Shown here piece by piece: positions 5,817 to 10,167 of a DNA stretch of 10,167 nucleotides (positions are counted from its first letter, which is position 1; the number at the start of each line of letters is the position of its first letter). The DNA comes from an uncultured Erysipelotrichaceae bacterium (GTDB lineage: Bacteria > Bacillota_I > Bacilli_A > RFN20 > CAG-826). A program made the translations under genes and the position numbers. The stretch covers positions 1 to 10,167 of the forward strand of contig CAMYZF010000041.1 of assembly GCA_947303755.1 (NCBI GenBank). Direction: 5' to 3'. The notes below the pieces were generated by a model. That model was not told where the DNA came from, searched no databases, and saw only the letters and a list, made by a program, of their open reading frames with translations.

Positions 5817-6709
5817 TTATTGACGATTTCTTTAGTAGCGAGCTCAAGCGGCTCGTTTTTTATTTTTTCTAATTTACACTTAACAATTTTCGGGTATCCA
5901 ATAAGATGGAAAAAGCCTCGTGGGCAAGTCATATCTAAATCACCAAAATCTTGTTTAGTTGCCGCAATAAGCGTGCAAATCGCGGATTTTTCGGCAGAAT
6001 TCGCGAAGATCGTCATAAACCATCTACCCGCTTTTTTAAACCAATTTTTATATGAAGTTCCGTCATTACAGAAGATGTTAGTTTTCGCTAAACCTGGATG
6101 AGTTAAAACCACTTCTAAATCAGGATATTTGGCTTTGAGATTACCAGCCAAACAATGATCAAAATATTTGGAAACATTGTAGGACTTCACTTGTCCTTTT
6201 TTGCGAGTTAGTAAATGCTTTTCAAAATGTTTCGTATGGCCGAAATGTCTAACGATACTAGAAGTCACCACCACTCTTTTGATTTTATTATTCTTAAATG
6301 ATGTTTCAAGTTTCTCTAAAAGATAGTAAACACCAATGTAGTTTGTGCCCACCGTTAGTGGATAACCATCTTTTGTGACGCTTCCGTTTTTAGGATGATA
6401 AATACCTGCGTTAAGCACTAAACAATCGATATCTCTATCTTTGATAGAGTTTGCAAATTCTTCTATCGAAGAAAAGTCGGCTTGATCATATTTTAAAATC
6501 TCAATATCTCCGTCTTTAAATTCTTTGAGAAATTCTTCTTTGGTCTTATTGGCTTTTTCAATGTTACGGCAGGCCATAACGACCTTCGCCCCTTCATAAA
6601 GAAGTTGCCTTGAGCATTCTAAACCAAGTCCACTAGTGGCCCCAGTAATAACAAAAATCTTACCAGTTTGTTTCTGGACATGTTTATTTATAAACGACAG
6701 ATATCTCAT
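5813..6709 (-). CDS. short-chain dehydrogenase/reductase (SDR family)
   Basis: A 298-aa NAD(P)-dependent oxidoreductase with a Rossmann fold. The cofactor loop TGATSGLG is at residues 22-29. Arg48 in the ACRN turn suggests NADP preference. The LNAG motif is at 99-102, the catalytic Ser at 150/151 (VVTSS) and the active-site pair Tyr177/Lys181 in YNVSK, with P205-G206 after it. The overall pattern and length resemble retinol-dehydrogenase/WWOX-like SDRs; the substrate cannot be told from sequence. The start overlaps the upstream CorC-like gene by 4 nt (ATGA) with only a weak SD, so it is translationally coupled to a membrane transporter-like gene, an unexpected partner. The stop overlaps the convergent kinase gene by 4 bp. 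Confidence 0.88.
   Translation of the reverse strand: MRYLSFINKHVQKQTGKIFVITGATSGLGLECSRQLLYEGAKVVMACRNIEKANKTKEEFLKEFKDGDIEILKYDQADFSSIEEFANSIKDRDIDCLVLNAGIYHPKNGSVTKDGYPLTVGTNYIGVYYLLEKLETSFKNNKIKRVVVTSSIVRHFGHTKHFEKHLLTRKKGQVKSYNVSKYFDHCLAGNLKAKYPDLEVVLTHPGLAKTNIFCNDGTSYKNWFKKAGRWFMTIFANSAEKSAICTLIAATKQDFGDLDMTCPRGFFHLIGYPKIVKCKLEKIKNEPLELATKEIVNN
5837..5866 (+). terminator. rho-independent terminator of the kinase gene, inside the convergent SDR gene
   Basis: AGCGAGC (5837-5843) pairs with GCTCGTT (5851-5857; one G-T pair) around a 7-nt loop, followed by a T-rich tract (TTTTTTATTTTTT) from 5855. It begins 20 bp after the kinase stop codon. These bases also encode the C-terminal end of the dehydrogenase on the other strand. 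The minus-strand hairpin has no U-tract after it, so the signal works in the plus direction only. Confidence 0.8.
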
Positions 6710-7956
6710 TGTTTTTTACGACCCACTTTAACAATTATTTTTTCAACAGTAAACTCCGTTACATCAGTAACTTCAACACTTAAATTCTTATATTTAAATT
6801 TGTCTCCAACTTTCGCGAAGGCATGTAGACTATCTAAAACCCAACCGCCTACCGAGGTATAATCAACATCCTCAGGCATTTCGACTTTGACTAAATCAAA
6901 GAAGTCTTCAATGTTAAGGGAGCCATCCACTAAATATTGGTTTCGTTTAATCTTACGATAAGATTCTTGAATCTTATCAGTTTCATCCCACATCTCACCA
7001 ACAAGCTCTTCTAAGATATCTTCCATGGTGAGTAAACCATCCGTTCCACCAAATTCATCTTTAACGATAACGACATGGTTTTTGCTCTTCTTCATGAGTT
7101 TTAAGATTTCCGAAATACCCATGGATCGAGGCACGAATTGAGCGTCATACATAAGTGAAGCAAAATTAACTGGTTTACTGGCAAGCATACTTCTTAATAC
7201 AGCTTTAGTAGGAAGCATACCAATAATGTTGTCAATACTTCCTTTATACAAAGGAATACGAGAATGTTTAAATAATTCATCACTTGATAGATATTTCTTT
7301 TGGTCTTCTTCAATATCGATCGCAAAAATATCCACACGTGGAGTCATGATTTCATAAGCTTCAGTTTCTTTAAAAGCGATCGCTGATTTAAGAAGTTCAC
7401 TTTGATCTTCATCAATGACACCTTCTTCTTCAATCGATTCCACCATTTCTTCAAGTTCTTCATCGCTAACGGCATTTTCTTTCTTTTTGGAAATGAAAAG
7501 AGAAGCGATTAATCTTCCTAAATGAGAAGTCACAAAAATGAACGGGAAGAAGATGATTTGGAAAAAACTAACTGGATAAGCAAAGATCTTTGCTAAGGAG
7601 AATGAGTAGGCTCTACCAATTACCTTTGGTAAAATCTCACCAAAGATAAGCAAGATTAAAACAAAGATTAAGGGCGCAACCGCGCTAACTACGTCATTAT
7701 CAGGGAACCAGATTCTTACTAAAACCGCTAAAAGTGATGTCGCCGCGATATTAACTAAGTTATTTGAGAATAATATCGTCGTGATAGTCGTGTTATATCT
7801 TTCCGCGTGTTTTAAAGCGAGCTTGCTACGTTTCGATTTTCTAGAATCTTTCTTTAGACGAAGTTGATTGACCGATGCATAAACCATGTCTGAGCAGGAA
7901 AATAAGCCCGAGAAGACCACTAAAACGATGATGGCGATAATTAATAATGTATCCAT
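6706..7956 (-). CDS. CorC/CNNM-type membrane protein (DUF21 + two CBS + CorC_HlyC domain)
   Basis: A 416-aa protein with the full hemolysin-C/CorC layout. The DUF21 (CNNM) membrane domain spans about residues 1-190, with hydrophobic segments near 3-20, 60-80, 92-108 and 125-152. A CBS pair follows (about 204-262, starting MTPRVDIFAI, and 268-322, ending GLLTMEDILEELVGE). The C-terminal CorC_HlyC domain is at about 335-412. Relatives are linked to Mg2+ or Co2+ transport and ion resistance, with CBS domains sensing nucleotides. The GEILPK motif (106-111) is intact, but the usual S-E-T-A near the first helix reads SDMV (22-25). The start shares one base with the upstream stop (TAATG) and has AAAGGAGG 9 nt ahead. 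Stop is TGA. Confidence 0.92.
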   Translation of the reverse strand: MDTLLIIAIIVLVVFSGLFSCSDMVYASVNQLRLKKDSRKSKRSKLALKHAERYNTTITTILFSNNLVNIAATSLLAVLVRIWFPDNDVVSAVAPLIFVLILLIFGEILPKVIGRAYSFSLAKIFAYPVSFFQIIFFPFIFVTSHLGRLIASLFISKKKENAVSDEELEEMVESIEEEGVIDEDQSELLKSAIAFKETEAYEIMTPRVDIFAIDIEEDQKKYLSSDELFKHSRIPLYKGSIDNIIGMLPTKAVLRSMLASKPVNFASLMYDAQFVPRSMGISEILKLMKKSKNHVVIVKDEFGGTDGLLTMEDILEELVGEMWDETDKIQESYRKIKRNQYLVDGSLNIEDFFDLVKVEMPEDVDYTSVGGWVLDSLHAFAKVGDKFKYKNLSVEVTDVTEFTVEKIIVKVGRKKQ

Positions 7957-8972
7957 TATTTCTTACCTCCTTTTAGAGGTTCGGCGATTTTACCGACTAA
8001 TTCCTCTAAAACATCTTCCATAGTGATTAAGCCAACGACTTTATCATCGGATTTAACGATTGCGATATGAGTGTGATGCTTTTTAAAGCCTTCAAGCATA
8101 TCGTCAAGTTTAATTTTTGTTGATACGTAGTATGGCTTTTGTAAGCTTGATAAAACTGGGAAGTTTGGATTTTCTAAATATGATTGGATATATGATTTAA
8201 CGTGAAGAATACCAACAATCTTATCGATTGAACCATAACACACCGGGATTCTAGTAAACTGTGTAGAAAGAATAGCCTCATTTAATTTATCTTTAGATAA
8301 ACCTTTGATATCGATATAGAAAATCTTATTACGTTTAGTTAAGACTTCTTTAACGGATGTATCAGTGAAATCAAGCGAAGCGTAAATAATATCGGATTCG
8401 TTTTCTTCAATTAAATCTTTCTTTTCTAAATCTTCGACAACATTGGTGAAATCTTCCTCAGTCATCATGTTGTCGTGTTTGGCCTTAAATAATTTGTTCA
8501 CCAAGCGTGTGAGTAAAGAAAAAATATAAATTAAAGGAAATAATAAATAATATAATCCAGTCGCGATATAAACATTATTTGAGGCAACCTTTTCTGGCAT
8601 CGCCCTAGCAATCATCTTCGGTACCATATCGCAGAAGATATAGACGATAAAAGTCATGATCGCCGTAGAGATTAAAGAAATGATTGTCTCACTTTGAATC
8701 GATGAAAAGATTTGGAAAAACAATATCGCTGATATTGTCGAGATAATTACACTAGAAATGTTATAGCCTAGTAAGGCCATAATTAAAGTGCGATCAAAAC
8801 GCTCATAGGTTTTGAGAATTAATTTCGCTTTTTTATTACCTTCATCCGCTTGAACACGGATTTTAAATTTATTTAAGCAAGCATAGGCTGTCTCAGTTGA
8901 TGAACAAAAGGCACTGAAGACAATTAAGATGACAATGATGGCTATATACAGCCACGATAGAGGATCTTCCAT
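7956..8972 (-). CDS. CorC/CNNM-type membrane protein lacking the C-terminal CorC_HlyC domain
   Basis: A 338-aa paralogue of the next gene. The DUF21 membrane domain covers about residues 1-195 (hydrophobic segments near 7-27, 64-90, 96-116 and 133-155), followed by CBS 1 (about 207-268) and CBS 2 (about 275-327, ending GLITMEDVLEELVGK). It stops right after CBS 2, so the CorC_HlyC domain found in its neighbour is absent. It keeps S-T-E-T-A (25-29) at the first helix, but the G-E-x-x-P-K motif reads CDMVPK (114-119) and the NNLVNI segment is altered. These differences are complementary to the neighbour's, suggesting the two proteins work as a pair. The ATG at 8972 has AGGAG unusually far upstream (15 nt). 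Confidence 0.88.
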   Translation of the reverse strand: MEDPLSWLYIAIIVILIVFSAFCSSTETAYACLNKFKIRVQADEGNKKAKLILKTYERFDRTLIMALLGYNISSVIISTISAILFFQIFSSIQSETIISLISTAIMTFIVYIFCDMVPKMIARAMPEKVASNNVYIATGLYYLLFPLIYIFSLLTRLVNKLFKAKHDNMMTEEDFTNVVEDLEKKDLIEENESDIIYASLDFTDTSVKEVLTKRNKIFYIDIKGLSKDKLNEAILSTQFTRIPVCYGSIDKIVGILHVKSYIQSYLENPNFPVLSSLQKPYYVSTKIKLDDMLEGFKKHHTHIAIVKSDDKVVGLITMEDVLEELVGKIAEPLKGGKK

Positions 8973-9003
8973 TAAATTAGCAATATTCTCCTATTAATAT
9001 AGG

Positions 9004-9031
9004 ATTTTAACATATACGCGCGAATATGCAA
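9004..9031 (-). promoter_or_regulatory. candidate promoter of the CorC-like/SDR operon
   Basis: On the minus strand TTGCAT (9031-9026) is followed after 16 bp by TAAAAT (9009-9004, 5/6), which carries an upstream TG one base before it (TGTTAAAAT, extended -10). Transcription would start near 8997, about 25 nt before the ATG at 8972. It lies just downstream of the terminator of the preceding gene, as expected for a new transcription unit. Confidence 0.5.
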
Positions 9032-9035
9032 AATA

Positions 9036-9065
9036 AGAAAAAAGGAGAACCATTTGATTCTCCTT
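9036..9065 (-). terminator. rho-independent terminator after the 173-aa gene
   Basis: On the minus strand AAGGAGAA (9065-9058) pairs with TTCTCCTT (9049-9042). A T-G and a C-G pair extend the stem to 10 bp around an AAAT loop. A TTTTTTCTTATTTT tract follows. It begins about 18 bp after the TAA of the 173-aa gene and closes the right-hand operon. Confidence 0.9.
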
Positions 9066-9083
9066 AATTAAATTATAAATAAT

Positions 9084-9605
9084 TTATTTAATCTCTTTGA
9101 CCCAGTTATGAGCGACAACTTCTTTTTGGACTAAGCCATCTTTTGCCATAGCGTCTGCAACGAGTTGTTTTGCTCTACGAACTGAAAGTCCGGATTTAAC
9201 TTTGAAGACGAGAGGAATTTCTCTATAAATGCCTTTGTGACCAGCATTTGCAAGTGGCATCTTGCTATCTTTATAATCCTTTGGATTAAGAGCAAAATAG
9301 AGTTTTAAGGCCTTACCTGCAATGGTGATTTTGACATATGTCTTGGTGTGTAAACGGAAGGTATCACCACTATTGGAAATACGGGATTTAACACCATAGG
9401 CAAGAATATCACTCTTTAACTCATTAAAGTTAGCTTTTAATTCTGGTTCAGCAGCATGGATTCTCACTTGGAAAGGAATGCGAATAATCTTTTTGTGTTC
9501 CTTTGGTGCTGCTGGAGCTGGTTCAACTGGACCGCGGCGTTTGTTTTTGAACATGCCAAGTTCATTAATCATCTTCTCATAATAAGCTTCTTCGTATTTG
9601 CGCAT
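9084..9605 (-). CDS. protein of unknown function with N-terminal Tyr/Leu repeat unit
   Basis: A 173-aa basic soluble protein. Residues 1-20 (MRKYEEAYYEKMINELGMFK) resemble one unit of the repeats in the upstream gene. A Pro/Ala-rich linker (24-35) leads to an alpha/beta domain at about 40-165 with ANFNELKSDILAYGVKSRIS, TYVKITIAGKALKLYFALNP and a closing RRAKQLVADAMAK helix. This pattern (a Leu-Lys helix, VKSRIS, then a KALKLYFAL strand) recalls a domain I have seen repeated in proteins of gut Firmicutes, but I know no function or name for it. No signal peptide or membrane segment. The ATG at 9605 has a perfect AGGAGG SD 7 nt ahead that overlaps the upstream stop codon, so the two genes are co-expressed. 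Confidence 0.75.
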   Translation of the reverse strand: MRKYEEAYYEKMINELGMFKNKRRGPVEPAPAAPKEHKKIIRIPFQVRIHAAEPELKANFNELKSDILAYGVKSRISNSGDTFRLHTKTYVKITIAGKALKLYFALNPKDYKDSKMPLANAGHKGIYREIPLVFKVKSGLSVRRAKQLVADAMAKDGLVQKEVVAHNWVKEIK

Positions 9606-9616
9606 AACAATGCCTC

Positions 9617-10167
9617 CTATTCATCAGCCAACTTCTCACGATTAAGACATGGAAGTTGCTCTTTCATTCTTTTGTAATAAGCTTTCTTAGCTCTGACGCT
9701 TTCTTTCAAACCACGTGCAAGAACTTCATCTTCTTCTTCGCGTAATTTGTCAGTTTCATCAAGTTCTCTGATAATATCACGGTAATATCTACCAAGTTCA
9801 GCTTCTCTAGAAGCTTCGATTAAACGGAACAACGCTAATTCTTGAGCGAGTTCTTCGTGATAATCAACTTTCTTTGGAGCTTCTTTTTGGTTTAAAACTG
9901 GGAGTTCTTTAGCTAAACGAATCTTGTATTCTTCTTCAGATTCTTCTTTTGCTTCTTCGTTTAGAACTGGAAGTTCTTTAGCTAAACGAGCGATATATTT
10001 TTCACGATCTTCTGGAGTTTCTAAGACTTGAGCTTTTAAAGCTGGGAGTTCTTTAGAAAGTCTAGCGATGTATTCTTCTTCGCTTTCACCAGCATCAAGA
10101 TTTTGTTCCTTAAGAACAGGGAGTTCTCTGGAGAGTCTTCTTACATACTCTTCATGAGTTTCTCCAT
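9617..10167 (-). CDS. helical tandem-repeat protein, 5' part outside the window
   Basis: The minus-strand frame that stops at 9617 (TAG) stays open to the right edge, giving 182 visible residues of a longer protein. A TTG at codon 112 could be mistaken for its start, but the frame and the repeats run straight through it. Units of 22-25 aa follow the pattern Y-x-x-R-L-x-K-E-L-P-x-L: Tyr7, Tyr32, Tyr57 and Tyr80 head strong copies, Tyr102 and Tyr127 weaker ones, and Tyr163 a last copy ending QLPCLNREK. The protein is very rich in Glu, Lys, Arg and Leu, probably all-helical or coiled-coil, with no membrane segment here. It ends 11 nt before the 173-aa gene, which begins with a similar unit. Function unknown. 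Confidence 0.8.
   Translation of the reverse strand, partial: GETHEEYVRRLSRELPVLKEQNLDAGESEEEYIARLSKELPALKAQVLETPEDREKYIARLAKELPVLNEEAKEESEEEYKIRLAKELPVLNQKEAPKKVDYHEELAQELALFRLIEASREAELGRYYRDIIRELDETDKLREEEDEVLARGLKESVRAKKAYYKRMKEQLPCLNREKLADE
9872..10155 (-). repeat. four degenerate in-frame tandem repeats of 69-75 bp
   Basis: The plus-strand core GGGAGTTCTTTAGCTAAACG or a close variant recurs with its left edge near 9900, 9969, 10044 and 10119, i.e. spacings of 69, 75 and 75 bp, all multiples of three. Each copy encodes the R-L-x-K-E-L-P-x-L core of the repeat protein. The linkers between cores vary more than the cores, pointing to old duplications under protein-level selection. Confidence 0.8.

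Noticed and set aside
9456..9677. A 73-aa plus-strand open frame spanning the right-hand gene junction.
   Set aside because: It is antisense to two genes with clear coding signal and crosses their SD and stop. It has no SD of its own.
9617..9832. A 71-aa gene starting at the TTG at 9832.
   Set aside because: The same frame stays open to the right edge and encodes in-register repeats upstream of the TTG. The TTG is an internal Leu codon (residue 112 of the visible part).
9872..10155. The regular 69-75 bp repeats as a CRISPR array.
   Set aside because: The repeats are degenerate, spaced in multiples of three and lie in an open reading frame encoding a repeated protein motif, with no spacer/repeat pattern.

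Overview
The window comes from a low-GC, AT-rich Gram-positive-type genome. Genes are packed tightly, often with 1-14 nt overlaps, and most have Shine-Dalgarno (SD) sites of the AAGGAGG type. TGA serves as a normal stop: four genes end on TGA exactly where the next gene starts, so this is standard bacterial code 11 and not the Mycoplasma code. The gene content fits an uncultured member of the Bacilli close to the Mollicutes or Erysipelotrichia (a gut-type lineage). That placement is inference from style, not from a marker gene.

Layout from left to right. (1) Positions 1-150, minus strand: tRNA-Glu(UUC), cut by the window edge, and a complete tRNA-Asn(GUU). (2) 204-428, minus: acyl carrier protein, with its own candidate promoter. 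(3) 551-5164, minus: an eight-gene operon for a compact Tad/type IV pilus-like secretion machine. In transcription order it encodes a small protein with a helix-turn-helix-like C-terminus, a Cys-rich putative exported protein, a one-TM pseudopilin-like protein, the TadA-type ATPase, two TadB/TadC-type membrane platform proteins, a TadE-like protein and a 62-aa Flp-pilin-like protein. (4) 5165-5282: divergent promoter region. (5) 5283-5816, plus: a guanylate-kinase-family protein, apparently expressed from a leaderless mRNA. (6) 5813-8972, minus: a three-gene operon of two tandem CorC/CNNM-type (DUF21 + CBS) membrane proteins and a short-chain dehydrogenase. It converges on the kinase gene with a 4-bp overlap, and the kinase's terminator lies inside the dehydrogenase gene. 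(7) 9084-10167, minus: a 173-aa protein of unknown function, preceded by the C-terminal part of a charged helical repeat protein that runs off the window.

The Tad-like operon contains the motor and inner-membrane platform of a pilus, but no prepilin peptidase, and none of its three pilin-like proteins has an obvious prepilin cleavage motif. It also carries a 345-aa, eight-cysteine putative surface protein that I cannot assign. Together with the repeat-protein pair at the right end, which shares a Tyr/Leu-rich repeat across two genes, these are the parts most likely to be undescribed. The remaining genes are ordinary housekeeping or common accessory genes.
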